Of a stretch of DNA of 64,000 nt, positions 1 to 64,000 are shown in pieces. The first letter of the stretch is position 1. Each line of letters starts with the position of its first letter. A program made the position numbers and the translations under genes. Under the pieces are notes generated by a model. The model ran no database searches, was not told the origin of the DNA, and was given only the letters and a program-made list of their open reading frames with translations. The DNA is taken from NCBI GenBank assembly GCA_054601695.1, contig BAAHQB010000088.1, positions 434,001 to 498,000 on the forward strand, read 5' to 3'. Origin of the DNA: Amorphochlora amoebiformis (taxonomy: Eukaryota; Cercozoa; Chlorarachniophyceae).

Positions 1-34
1 AATATGTGTGCGGAAGTATATATATATATGTATA

Positions 35-96
<62 letters not shown>

Positions 97-140
97 GTGT
101 GTGTGTGTGTATATTTATTTGATTTATATATATAATATAT

Positions 141-229
<89 letters not shown>

Positions 230-262
230 TTTATGTATATATATATATATATATGTATATAA

Positions 263-323
<61 letters not shown>

Positions 324-450
324 CACGTATATATTATATACATATATGTATATATATATACATATATTTATAATATATATGTATAAAATTATTTATTACA
401 TTAACATACAAATATGTCTATATTGTATTTACATACTTAATTTGTAATAC
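1..450. repeat. TA microsatellite (intron of the chorismate mutase gene)
   Basis: (TA)n runs of 40-60 bp alternate with short TG/TAA interruptions. Open frames here encode only Ile-Tyr and are not genes. Similar tracts fill 520-1730. Confidence 0.95.
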
Positions 451-498
451 CTGTTTCTTCTTGGTTTCACCATTTGCGGTATCTTTCCGTTCGGCAGC
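451..498 (-). CDS. Chorismate mutase gene, second visible exon
   Basis: This 48-nt exon (phase 0 to 0) follows a CTCTTAG acceptor and is followed by the donor CAG|GTATTA. It reads AAERKDTANGETKKKQ. Joined after the exon at 1814-2023 it continues the long first helix of an AroQ-type chorismate mutase, whose family pattern after the 'LLN.R' segment is roughly 'A..IGE.KKK'. The five residues KDTAN look like an insertion relative to typical family members. The remainder of the domain must lie beyond base 1. The flanking sequence, 1-440 and 520-1730, is almost entirely TA microsatellite intron. Confidence 0.65.
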
Positions 499-709
499 CT
501 AAGAGTTACACGTATGTATATAATATATATTTATATATATATATGTATATATATTATAACATACGTATTATGTGTGAAAATATATGTTATATATATATAT
601 ATAATTGTTATATATATGTAATGCCTTTTACGAATATATACATGTATAAATATATAAATATAAAGTATATAATATAAATACGTATTACTTAGATGTCCAA
701 TGACATGCA

Positions 710-819
<110 letters not shown>

Positions 820-907
820 TCTTTCTCTCCTCGCTCTGCCTATCCGCTCTCACTCCTCTAGGAATTTGTTATATCATAGTATATATGTATATATTATACA
901 TCTATAC

Positions 908-938
<31 letters not shown>

Positions 939-1009
939 ATTATGTATATTTAAACATATATATTATACGTATATACATATATATATGTATATATATATAT
1001 ATATATATT

Positions 1010-1060
<51 letters not shown>

Positions 1061-1233
1061 AATATATATATATACATGAAAACATATATATATATATAAA
1101 TATATATATCTACATATATATATATATATATATGTATAGATATATAGATATGTATATGTATATATATATACATATGTATATATATATATTGTGTATATAT
1201 ATTATGTATATATATATATATATATTACATACA

Positions 1234-1285
<52 letters not shown>

Positions 1286-1350
1286 CACATACCAGCATAC
1301 GGCTTTTGGCCTGTCCGATTTGCTGGCACACCTGCACATATATAAATTAC

Positions 1351-1402
<52 letters not shown>

Positions 1403-1429
1403 GTTTTTGTATGTATGTAAAAAAAACAA

Positions 1430-1462
<33 letters not shown>

Positions 1463-1813
1463 ATATATATATATGTATATATATATATGTATATATATAT
1501 ATATGTATGTTTTTGCATGTATGTATAAAAAAACAAACATATATACACACACACATGTATATATAGTATAATATATATTATATATATATATATATACATA
1601 TATTTTAATGTATATATTATATTATATTATATTTTATATATATATATATATACATATATATATGTATACATTTTATGTGTGTGTGTGTGTTAGATGTATA
1701 TGTGCGTGTATGTGTATTTTTAAATATTTAGGCATCAAAAACTTTGAAAAGAATCACCATAGTCACCACATGCATTTACACCAATTAACACAGTATACAA
1801 CACGATTTCATAC

Positions 1814-2023
1814 CTTCATTCGATCATTCAAGAGCTTAATGAGCTGTCGATCACAAGCGTCGATTTTCTTGCGCAACTCGCCCAGTGAGGGAAGCTTCTC
1901 GCCGCTCATATTCAGTCTGTCGAAGCTTTCCACTTCTTCGGCTTGCGCGAAGGTATTTCGGTTGGAAACTTGAACAATTTCCTTGAATGTCAGGTGATTA
2001 AAGCTCCGCTTCGGACCCGAAAC
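1814..2023 (-). CDS. Chorismate mutase (AroQ-type) gene, exon with domain start
   Basis: Chorismate mutase converts chorismate to prephenate in Phe/Tyr synthesis, normally in the plastid of algae. The exon is 210 nt, phase 0 to 0, bounded by a TGTGTTTTCCCAG acceptor and the donor AAG|GTATGA. Its last 24 residues contain LGELRKKIDACDRQLIKLLN, the classic AroQ N-terminal helix (LR..ID..D..L..LL..R). The first 46 residues match no domain I recognise and may be linker or processed leader. The next exon is 451-498. Whether the product is a stand-alone mutase or is fused to prephenate dehydratase cannot be seen, because the gene runs off the window. The upstream start is unresolved. Confidence 0.8.
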
Positions 2024-2049
2024 CTGGGAAAACACAGCGGTTAACTCAC

Positions 2050-2160
2050 ATTTCGAACCTCCGCAGACCCATCGTGAACCCCATCAGTTCGACGGCTTCC
2101 CTGTACACGGGCAGGAATTTCTTTTGTTTTTTCCCAAAATCCAACGGAGATTCTATCGTA
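2050..2160 (-). other. Possible upstream exon of the chorismate mutase gene
   Basis: A GC-balanced stretch on the minus strand is open and protein-like (for example KKFLPVYREAVELMGF). It ends at a GTGAGT donor only 26 nt upstream of the AroQ exon. However, this frame would end in phase 2, whereas the next exon is phase 0. A second open frame (ending SAEVRN) would join in phase but has no ATG. Either this is an exon spliced elsewhere, or one of the two boundaries is misread. No function is assigned. Confidence 0.3.
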
Positions 2161-2843
2161 TGAGATCTAGAAACTCCACCCTAGGCCGAAAGGGGTGTGA
2201 AAACGCTTGGAGGAAAGCACCAGATGCGCACACGCAACGCCTGGAGAGCTAAGAGCTCCTTACGTGTGACAAATTAGAATGACACCCGGATCCCGGGGAT
2301 CCACGGGGTTCCCCTGGACTGCCCCATGGATCCCGTGTCGATCCCCGTTCGAGAGTCTCCTTAAAGTCTCGAATTTTTGATCGGGGAAGATACCCAGATT
2401 GCACCCCTCACGTCATTTAGACCGAAGGCCTGGACCCCCGGATCAACGCTTAACGTCCTAGCCGGCCCATCCATCCCGGAACCAACCCCTCCCTCAAAGA
2501 AATCTGATTTTCTTTCTCCGAAATCATCGTATAATCCAGGATTATGGATCTTAAGGAGCTCAAGAGCAAAAACAAGTTCGTTTATCCAAAATTGTAGTGG
2601 GATGTATGCGGGGAGTTCTGGGGTGGAATGAGAGGGTTAAGGGGTTGTACTGGGGAAGCTTAAATGTTTGCAATCGGAACCGAGGGAGGGTGACGGGATA
2701 TTTGTAAGACTTTTTTTTACTTTTTTTGAAGACGTGACAGTGATTTACACTCTTCGGAGGGGTTAGAAGAGTTCGAAGAGATATTTATCCGTACAGATAT
2801 TGTTTTCCTCCATAGTATCACAGAGACAGAGATTGCACACCCC
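2161..2843. other. Divergent intergenic region with no clear exon
   Basis: This stretch of ordinary base composition has no TA tracts or long CCCTAA arrays. It lies between the minus-strand chorismate mutase gene and the plus-strand RalGAP gene, so it is the natural place for both promoters and 5' leaders. Short open frames occur on both strands but none is convincing. A T-run at 2710-2727 and a palindrome-rich GGATCC/CCCGGG segment near 2285-2330 are the only distinct features. Confidence 0.4.
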
Positions 2844-47650
<44,807 letters not shown>

Positions 47651-48121
47651 CTTATCACTGGTCTATGAGGTTTTGTTCAAGTTATCATCATAAGATACAT
47701 AACTGAGCCCTAAGTCTAGCAAGTTAAAATGTGCATACTTGCATATACTAGATATAGCTAGAGTATACTAGTATAGCTAGCAGAGGTCTGAGGCACGGAG
47801 CAGTCGTATGTCTAGTGTGAGTAGTGCTGAGTAATTAATAGCCCAGTCTAGTAGTACTAGTCTAGTAGTATACGATATTCAAGTACTAGAGTAGCTCGAG
47901 GGTATGAATATAGTGATAGTCTAAACTCGATCTATAAACACGAGAATTGGCTCACACGTATATCTAGATATACTAGATATATGACAGATCCTAGATACCT
48001 ACCAGACCTGCAGGTCGATATTGAGAGATATCATCTAGTTAAAATATATACGGATATCACTGTAATATCAAAATCAAGAGTGACCGTACGTCAAAGATTT
48101 CATGAATCTCGACAATTACTG
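47651..48121. other. Convergent intergenic region rich in CTAG
   Basis: This region separates the 3' ends of the plus-strand RalGAP gene and the minus-strand fucosyltransferase gene. It lacks TA microsatellite and CCCTAA arrays, and is unusually dense in CTAG tetramers (for example around 47745-47780, 47850-47900 and 47960-48005). I see no exon or RNA gene in it. Confidence 0.45.
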
Positions 48122-54871
<6,750 letters not shown>

Positions 54872-55095
54872 CTGGTTATAGAATGGTTGGAGGGGCTTTC
54901 GTAAAGGGACGGTAGGTTTGGATTAGGGGTGGGATTGTTACCGAATCCCCATTCGATAATGGTAGGGGCGATATGCCTGAGCGTTGTGCGAGGATGTTAT
55001 ATTTACATGACATGGGGATATATGTTGGGATAGATTTGGATGGGGATACATTTGTATTATTGGTGTAATTACATGTTATATTTATATATGTATTT

Positions 55096-55640
<545 letters not shown>

Positions 55641-57235
55641 ACATTTAATGCACCTAAAAAAAGATTTATAGAAATAAATCATTGTATTTTCGCAACGGCC
55701 CAAACACATAGCATTACCATATCGTAACTACCTGCCCATATTACAACGGGGAGACGAGAGATAGTCCATGTGTGCTTCGAAATCTTCGAAATCCTCTTCA
55801 CTGGCAATAGTTCAACATGATAATGTGCTCCAAAATTCGAGTTGGAAGTTAAAATTAATCACCTAACCAAAGCTTCAGGATACAGAGAATCCGGGAGATA
55901 TACATCATTTGGAGCTATGGGTTTACCCTAATGTATAGGTTAGAACTACAATCACAATGAAGTTGGATTTAGGAAATGGAACGACCGGAGAGCCTCCCCG
56001 TTCCCTCAGAGTCGCGGATTTTTTCTCGAGATACCTCCTCTAATTATAAAATATGTCAAGGTACATGAAAATAATGTCCTCTAGCGTAGGGGGAGGGGAA
56101 GACCATTTCGTCGACGTCTACTTTGTGTTGAGACTCGTGCTGGAGGGCGCATGTCTGCAAAATTAGGGCCAAATGTTTGGATATTTTCCCTCCGTTTTCA
56201 TAGAAATTAATTTGGAACAGTAAATATCATCGATACCATGGATTTAATGCCCTTCGGGTCAAGGGGGTATGAATGGGGGCCATACCAAGAGGGGAAGCAG
56301 CGGTAGCACGTAATTCATGATTCCCTTCATGACTCCTGACAAGAAGGCGCAATTTCATAGATGATTTCCGTTTCATTTTTAATGAGTCTGTGACACAACT
56401 TGGTGACGTATGCGTGATGTAGCTCCGTGTCACACCGAGAAGAATGGCACTCCTTTGGGCTCTGGCCCTCCACAGCCTGTCTTCTGTCAGTCCTCTAGCA
56501 CCCTTGATGCCTTTTCTGGAGTCCTCCTGATCCGTCTCTGTATTATACACTTACGGTAAGTACATCTCATGAGGTTTTCCTGCATCTTTAAGTTGTCCTT
56601 CCTCGAGATTTGCTGCTTTTGCGCCACTCACCGGGAAAGTCAGTCGTCATAGGAGGACTCAGTGCTTTGTGGGGAGGTTTAAACCCTCTAAATAAGCTTC
56701 AAGTTCTCTAAAAAATGTATTGAGGCAGTTGATTTTGTTGTGTGTTGGGAAGGAAGGATGCTAGAGGACTGACAGCTCCCTCAACGTCAGTCCTTCTACG
56801 CAGGCTACAACGAGAGCAAGGGCAATATAACTTGGCTATAGATGTTGAGAGATGCATGGAGTATAATCAACAAGTTAGATTTCTATAGATGCAGTATAGA
56901 CTTAAACATGAAGCAATCGAATTCATATCGTGGTAATAAAATTTGTCGGTACGAACTCGGTTACCGTGTCACTATCGTGATGATAATTGCTGTAACTTAC
57001 TCTCTGCTATATATTACAATGATTACTAACACTATGCTATATCACTAGTATACGTAGCCTATTATGTATAGCCGAAAATAGCAGCGTAGTAATACTAGAT
57101 ATGTACCATATCATGATAGTTGATATCAATCATGCTTTGATAGATTGAATTGATAAATTTAATAATAAGAATATACGTTAAGTAAATATCATATGATTGT
57201 TTTGATATCGTAGCTATTGTAGTAATTAACAAAAC
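55641..57235. other. Unique-sequence region, possibly 5' part of the fucosyltransferase gene
   Basis: This stretch of ordinary composition has no TA or CCCTAA arrays. A 107-codon open frame on the minus strand (56227-56550) is not recognisable and has no convincing splice context. A perfect 17-bp inverted repeat (56484-56500 and 56759-56775) suggests a small mobile element. CTAG is common near 56.9-57.1 kb. N-terminal exons of the minus-strand gene are expected here but I could not place them. Confidence 0.35.
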
Positions 57236-57311
57236 TTGCTGCGTTTCAGTTATACTGAGTCGGAGTGAAGCTAGTGGCCTCGGCATCTCACCGCAATCAT
57301 TCAGGCGGCCT
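57236..57311 (-). CDS. Probable exon of the minus-strand gene (fucosyltransferase 5' region?)
   Basis: A 76-nt segment follows an ATTATTTCAG acceptor and ends at CAGCAA|GTTTTG. It reads GRLNDCGEMPRPLASLRLSI, then TETQQ, phase 2 in and phase 0 out. The peptide is protein-like and free of repeats. Strand and position fit an upstream exon of the gene at 48-55 kb, but no family similarity is visible and the linking exon is missing. Confidence 0.45.
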
Positions 57312-57359
57312 CTGAAATAATGTATAACTATAATATATATACGATAAAAACACACATGA

Positions 57360-58733
<1,374 letters not shown>

Positions 58734-59036
58734 TTATGTTATGTTGGCTGTGCATTGTGATATATGTTGTATTAGGCAAGTGTAGGACAAGCATCCTTGG
58801 GTTTGAAAATCAGCATTAAACAATATCATTCGTAAGTGTGTTGTCATCCCTGTTGGGTTGATGTTGTTGGTGGGGCCTCTAATGCGTCTGGGTTGAAAAA
58901 AGTTGTTGTAATCATAGGTTTTTTTGCACATCATTTCAGTTTTTGGATTGGACCGGATATTAGGAGATATAAATTGGAGCATAGAATCTAACATGGAATA
59001 CGGTCCGAATACCGAGACTGTCTTGTTTTCCTTCAT
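58734..59036 (-). CDS. Unrecognised 100-codon open frame, possible first exon
   Basis: An ATG-initiated frame of ordinary composition starts [20 protein letters not shown] and includes ...[18 protein letters not shown]. It ends in TAA just before TA microsatellite. It lies divergent to the Cys-rich gene at 59.27 kb. It could be the first coding exon of the minus-strand gene, with a donor inside the frame (GTATTC occurs early), or a spurious frame. No domain was recognised. Confidence 0.3.
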   Translation of the reverse strand: MKENKTVSVFGPYSMLDSMLQFISPNIRSNPKTEMMCKKTYDYNNFFQPRRIRGPTNNINPTGMTTHLRMILFNADFQTQGCLSYTCLIQHISQCTANIT

Positions 59037-59268
59037 TTCTAGACCCTCTCTTCTATCCCCATTCTCAAATCCCGCCTAATTTAATTCTGGGTTCCGCTAA
59101 CCGTTCCGGATGACAGAGGGGTGTGTCACTAGGGACGAGGGTGAGATTTGAGGAATATAGAGTTATTTGGGTAAATTCGTTTGAAGAATAGGAAGTGTTC
59201 CAAAAATCGCATCGCACCCCGCATCTCGCACTGCGCACTCCGATATGCGGCATTTCTCACGAATCACC
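59037..59268. promoter_or_regulatory. Putative divergent promoter region
   Basis: About 230 bp of unique sequence without microsatellite lies between a minus-strand candidate start (59036) and the plus-strand start (59269). It is the only short head-to-head gap in the window. No TATA box or other element stands out. The call rests on position alone. Confidence 0.25.
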
Positions 59269-60335
59269 ATGACGACCCTACCGCTTGTGTTGGCTGTCCT
59301 TTCGCTCCCGCTGTCGGTATATGGCGATGGAGACGAGCCGTTTGAATGGTCGGCCTCGTTCGATCTCACTGTGAGCAACGGTTACAGCTGGCGCGCTGAA
59401 AAGACTGGATGCCCTTTGTCGAGCCAGTCCTATGCGGAGGCGACGATGAAGATTGCAGTAATTGCCATCGCCAACACGTCGCTGGCAGGCCTTAAGGCGG
59501 CTGAAGAAACTGCTGAGGATGCCTTCAAATCAGCGACGGATCTCCAGGTCAACGGAGGATCTATTATGACGGGAATGGGCTACAACCTAGTGTTCAAAAA
59601 TGACCAAAGCATGAGCTCTTATCCTATCTCCGTCACGGTGGCCGGCAGTTATGGAATCTATGCGGAGCACATCCCCACGGAGTTTGAGTTCGAAAATCAT
59701 TACTTAGTTGATGAGTCGGATAACGACGTCGAACCGGTGGCCGTGGAGGGAGGGCCGGTAGGCCATAGCCATGGTCACGTTGGGGAGTGCATCCTCGGCA
59801 CGGCTCGTCCCGACTGCGAGTGCACCAACGCTGGCAAGATGGACTGTCGCCAGCGCGAGAAAATGATTGAACAGATGAAGGTTCTTATGGACAACGACTG
59901 CAACAAATCGTGCAACTGCTACAAAGAAGTTTGCCGTGATGCCTTCTTTTTCATCGACATGCACCATAGCGGATGCGACGAAGACGACCTACCCAAGGAT
60001 ATTGAAGAAAACTATCATGACTACGAGGGAGCTTGCCAACGATGCTACCAGCCACCTCATCAGAACATGGCCCTTCCCCAGTGTGATTTTTCTCCCTGCA
60101 ACAAAGAGTATGCGTTGGGTAACACCACACTCCTCAATACCCCGGCCTGTCAGGCAGATCGCTGTCAGAACGAAACGTGTCAATCAGCGTGGAGGCATGT
60201 GATTGCTCACCACGATTCTTGCTGCTCTGATACTACACCGGAGTTGTTGGAGGAAAAATTCCATGACTTTGAGGAGACATGTCTACTGGGCTGCAGGTTA
60301 CGATTCAATGAGGTGATTAATAATTACATTACGTT

Positions 60336-60377
<42 letters not shown>

Positions 60378-60771
60378 TTATATATACAATATGTATATTA
60401 CATGCATGTAAACATTATTGTGTACTACATTACATGTATTCATATTATGTATATATATATATACATATGTATATATATGTATATATAAAATAAATATATT
60501 CCGATGTCCGATTACTTAGACCTACGTCGCGAACTGCAACGCGCCGAAGAACCAAGGCCTCCGATCTGACTCCAATAAGGATGATGACGGTCTTTCGGAA
60601 GGAGGTCTCATCGCCATCGTCGTTGTCGTCGTCGTTGTGGCTCTCGTAATTCTGGGCGCTCTCATTTTCTATTGCTACCTGAAGCCCAAAACTATCGAGG
60701 AGGCCCGAAAAACACCCATGAAACTTGCTACCCAAACATCAGCACAGGACGAACTTAAGGCTGCGGTATAG
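59269..60771 (+). CDS. Type I membrane protein with two Cys/His modules
   Basis: Exon 1 is 59269-60312 (donor GAG|GTGATT). Exon 2 is 60520-60771 (acceptor ACTTAG), phase 0, about 431 residues. I prefer the ATG at 59269 (context ATCACC) over 59245 because it opens directly into a signal peptide, MTTLPLVLAVLSLPLSVYG. An N-terminal domain of about 150 residues is followed by GHSHGHVGEC and a CDCEC-type Cys cluster. Two copies then follow of a module with pattern C...C..AF/W....HH.(S/G)C......P..(I/L)EE..HD(F/Y)E..C, near residues 215-260 and 295-340. Exon 2 adds a Val-rich transmembrane helix (IAIVVVVVVVALVILGALIF) and a 30-residue cytoplasmic tail. Repeated Cys/His with a His-Ser-His-Gly-His stretch suggests metal binding outside the cell. 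The family is unrecognised, so this is inference. Unlike its neighbours, this gene has long exons and one 207-nt TA-containing intron. Confidence 0.85.
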
Positions 60772-60886
60772 GGATAGCTGTTTACGACAATAGATCTGTT
60801 CTCTCTATCGGTCTTTCAAACGCGTTTTAATGAAATTGAAAGAGTATTTATGGATGTTGAGGAATGTGTGGGTTACCTTCAACCGG

Positions 60887-60975
60887 ATTCGACGGGATTT
60901 GATATTATCAGATTATGTGCCACACCAGGGATTCGACGGGATTTGATGTTTATCAGATTATGTGCCACACCGGGG
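60887..60975 (+). repeat. 44-bp tandem duplication
   Basis: Two copies of ATTCGACGGGATTTGAT...TATCAGATTATGTGCCACACC lie head to tail, about 115 bp after the stop codon of the Cys-rich gene, with one small indel between them. Confidence 0.85.
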
Positions 60976-61045
60976 GAGATTCATGAGCTTTTCGCGGTGC
61001 AGTATTGACATAAATATACACGACCGGCAACGAATAGTTTAAACA

Positions 61046-61200
61046 AATGTATTTGCAAATAGTATTGGCATGTGAATATGCTCATCATTCTAGTGATTTT
61101 GGCTTCAGATGTCATTATTCACATGAATTGAATAGCACTCATGCAATTTATTATTCATGAATCCAGATATCTAGGATATGCCAACTATTTGCAAATATCA
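61046..61200. mobile_element. MITE-like inverted-repeat element
   Basis: ATTTGCAAATAGTATTGGCA near the left end and TGCCAACTATTTGCAAAT near the right are inverted copies (differing by a 2-bp indel) flanking about 110 bp. No coding capacity. A non-autonomous transposon or a transcribed hairpin would both fit. Confidence 0.45.
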
Positions 61201-62202
61201 ATTAGTTTTGAGATAGTATTGAAATAAATAGTCTTGTTTGCCGTGCATGAAGCCCGTGATCTAGAGTGATGGGGAAAGTGTTAATGTGGTATTAGTAAAT
61301 CCGCGCAAGAAATACCACTTATTCATTTGATTCCGAAACTTTACTCCCTTGTAAGTGTATTTTAATGCTGCTGTTCTTGTGCTAGCTAGTTGTCTAGGTT
61401 GTGACAACCTTAACAATTGCGCATATGTGTCACACCGTCTAGAGGTACATGTCTAGACTCTAGATGTACCGGTACATCATAGGTGATGATATTGTCTAGA
61501 TATCTAGCTAGAGCGCGCTATAGATCTATAGCTAGTAGATCTAGTAGATATATAGACGTGTTTATCCTAGGTTTCTGGAACCTTAAGGATATTTCTTACC
61601 TCCTACTACCAGGTAGCCTCATGATCTTCTATTATGGCCCAGGCTCGCATAGAACAGTCCAGCTATGTACGTGCGGCGTAACGTGCCAGACCTCTGCCTC
61701 CGTTTGCTTGTATGCGACTCGATCAAGGCTTATATATGACCTATAGATGACTTATCATGGAACGTTCATTAATGGAACCACAAATCCAGAATCATCAATC
61801 CTTACTGACATCATAGGACTTAGACTAGTTAGAATATTATAGTTGTATAGAATTGTCTTTTATAGAATTGTGTATACTAAACTATATAATTATATCTAAT
61901 AATATGTTGTATGTATGAAACAGTAGAGTATTAATATTATTTTATTATAGTAGCGTATAAACAATAATTATATAATGCAGGACACATGGGCCGTGCATGA
62001 CGTGCCCAAATATACCCGAAAGCCTCCATGGATTTTTCTTGTGAAATTAAATTTAGAAGGCGAAATTAGTAGTCAAACCTATCAAATATAGGTTTTAATT
62101 ATTCGCTTGAGTTACCTCTCGGCTCTTCTTCGTTTCTTAGCCAAAATCACCTTGACTTGGACTCCGCGGCCATCCGGAACCCAAATCCGGAAGAAGAAAG
62201 TT

Positions 62203-62618
62203 ATGGAGGTGCCCCCACGCAACTCCCTTCCACCTTCCCCGCCCTTGAAACCCCCCCGTTCGCCTTTCAAATCCCTCCTTTGCAACCCTACTGTCCTACT
62301 AAAAGTGGGAAGCACTTTGTTGCTCTTTTTTTTAAATGTTTTTTTCGTAATTACGCGAATTTGCGGGGTTCAGGAGCTTGGGCATGTCGTTTGCGGTGAG
62401 ATAGGGAGGCCACTACGTATCCTGCAGATTACGGACACGCATCTCTTTCCTGAGGGTACCTTCTGATGCTTCTAATTGGGAACAAAGGGTTTAGTGTGCC
62501 GGTACTTGAGTTGAAAGGTGGATCTACACCGGTTGACATGTGTTATTTATAGGCGTTGAGGAATTTACCCATCCTGGAGGGTACGTCTTACACACACATA
62601 TGATACTTGATATATATG

Positions 62619-62663
<45 letters not shown>

Positions 62664-62681
62664 TATATTATATTTACATAT

Positions 62682-62734
<53 letters not shown>

Positions 62735-62751
62735 TATATAATATATAATAT

Positions 62752-62849
<98 letters not shown>

Positions 62850-63028
62850 ACACATAATTATGCAAACATATACACATTATGTAAGGCTACGCATGTGGTG
62901 TTGTGTGTACGTGCGCGCGTGTGTGTGGTGTGACATGAGCGCATGTGCGTGTATAAATCGTGCCCTTGATGTATAGTATGCAGGTTTTGCTTGTATGTAT
63001 TATATATATTATATATACAGACATATGT

Positions 63029-63072
<44 letters not shown>

Positions 63073-63183
63073 GTATATTGATATTTATGTATAGATGTAT
63101 ACTACATCAGCGTGATAGATATGAAAGCCAAGGGCTACGGCAACCAAATGGCCGAAAAATACCTCAAAGTAATGATCGAGAAG
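62203..63183 (+). CDS. Calcineurin-like metallophosphoesterase, 5' exons
   Basis: Exon 1, 62203-62455: ATG; a Pro-rich start [20 protein letters not shown]; a membrane helix [20 protein letters not shown]; then [16 protein letters not shown]. The last segment is the first metal-binding block of the calcineurin-like phosphoesterase fold (typically 'ilqitDtHl', Asp and His binding metal). Exon 2, 62553-62580: VEEFTHPG. Exon 3, 63111-63183: [20 protein letters not shown], then MIEK. These chain in phase 1, 2, 0 with donors GTACCT, GTACGT and GTAATC. A further acceptor at 63855 begins AKPEHL, matching the 'kPd.vv.TGD' approach to the second metal block, but no GT or GC donor follows before a stop, and the rest lies beyond the window. 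Substrate unknown; probably membrane-anchored. Confidence 0.72.
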
Positions 63184-63369
63184 GTAATCCCGAAATAATT
63201 TAGATGCTATATATTATATTTCTGTATGTTTGTGTATGCATATATTTATATGTATATACATATTATACACATATATATATATATATATATATATTTGTGT
63301 ATGTAATGTCAATGTAATATATATAAATAACAACAATGTAAATAAACAGATATATATATATATATGTAA

Positions 63370-63400
<31 letters not shown>

Positions 63401-63538
63401 TGTATTTAGTATGTACGTATATGTATATATAAACACATATTATATATATGTAAATGTATATATATATATATATGTATGTATTTAGCATGTACGTATATGT
63501 ATATATAAACACACATAACTACATTTATAAATATAATA

Positions 63539-63595
<57 letters not shown>

Positions 63596-63603
63596 TTTAT
63601 ATT

Positions 63604-63696
<93 letters not shown>

Positions 63697-63744
63697 TATA
63701 CATATATACATATATATATATATATATTTTTATATATAGATACA

Positions 63745-63842
<98 letters not shown>

Positions 63843-63897
63843 CCTACCTCGCAGGCCAAACCCGAACACTTAAATCTATAAATATTTACATATATTT

Positions 63898-63934
<37 letters not shown>

Positions 63935-64000
63935 TGTATAAATATACATGTGTACATACATATATATATATATATATGTATGTATATATATATATATATA
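63184..64000. repeat. TA microsatellite intron at the window end
   Basis: TA tracts (63540-63590, 63740-63812 and others) surround a duplicated island: TAGTATGTACGTATATGTATATATAAACACA near 63407 and TAGCATGTACGTATATGTATATATAAACACA near 63483 are two close copies about 76 bp apart. The only possible coding sequence is the short AKPEHL acceptor segment at 63855. Confidence 0.8.

Larger units (their letters stand above)
60772..62202. other. Intergenic region with small duplications and CTAG-rich segment
   Basis: Between the Cys-rich gene and the phosphoesterase gene there is no convincing exon. It holds a tandem duplication of about 44 bp (60887-60975), an inverted-repeat element (about 61046-61200), a CTAG/TCTAGA-rich stretch (61380-61560), and AT-rich sequence without TA microsatellite (61800-62100). 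Confidence 0.5.

Noticed and set aside
56227-56550. Minus-strand 107-codon open frame as a gene
   Set aside because: No recognisable domain, no start or splice context, and it contains one arm of the 17-bp inverted repeat.

Overview
The window is nuclear DNA of a microbial eukaryote. About 85-90% is (TA)n microsatellite plus dispersed degenerate arrays of the telomere-like unit CCCTAA/TTAGGG. Unlike prokaryotic DNA, it carries genes as tiny exons (most 15-110 nt) between introns with AG acceptors and GT or sometimes GC donors. The TTAGGG-type unit, GC-AG introns, a plastid-type pathway enzyme fragment (chorismate mutase) and a Ral-GAP homologue suggest a protist or alga, perhaps a stramenopile or haptophyte. 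I cannot name the organism. Almost all long open frames (poly Ile-Tyr, Leu-Ser) are translations of microsatellites and are not genes.

Layout. (1) 1-2.2 kb, minus strand: two exons of a chorismate mutase (AroQ fold) gene that leaves the window at base 1. (2) 2.8-47.65 kb, plus strand: one giant gene for a Ral GTPase-activating protein alpha-subunit homologue. I assembled about 110 exons by hand. Nearly every neighbouring pair joins in a consistent codon phase. The sum is 5,766 nt, about 1,921 codons, ending in a Rap/Ral-GAP domain that keeps the asparagine-thumb motif. (3) 48.1-54.9 kb, possibly to 57.3 or 59 kb, minus strand and convergent with (2): a GT23 (FUT8/NodZ-like) fucosyltransferase in at least 17 exons. 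(4) 59.27-60.77 kb, plus: a two-exon gene for a secreted or type I membrane protein with two Cys/His modules. (5) 62.2 kb onward, plus: the 5' part of a calcineurin-like metallophosphoesterase gene.

The most striking biology is the introns. In the sense direction they usually begin GTATATAT... or GTTAGGG... and end in CTAACCCTAG-like sequence, so the two repeat families themselves supply donors, branch points and acceptors. Array polarity follows the transcribed strand and flips where the gene strand flips. Several splice sites lie in locally duplicated, triplicated or quadruplicated segments. A dispersed element of about 140 bp recurs inside the CCCTAA arrays.

All exon calls are manual readings, without alignment or RNA evidence. 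Individual boundaries, and especially the first exon of each gene, may be wrong.
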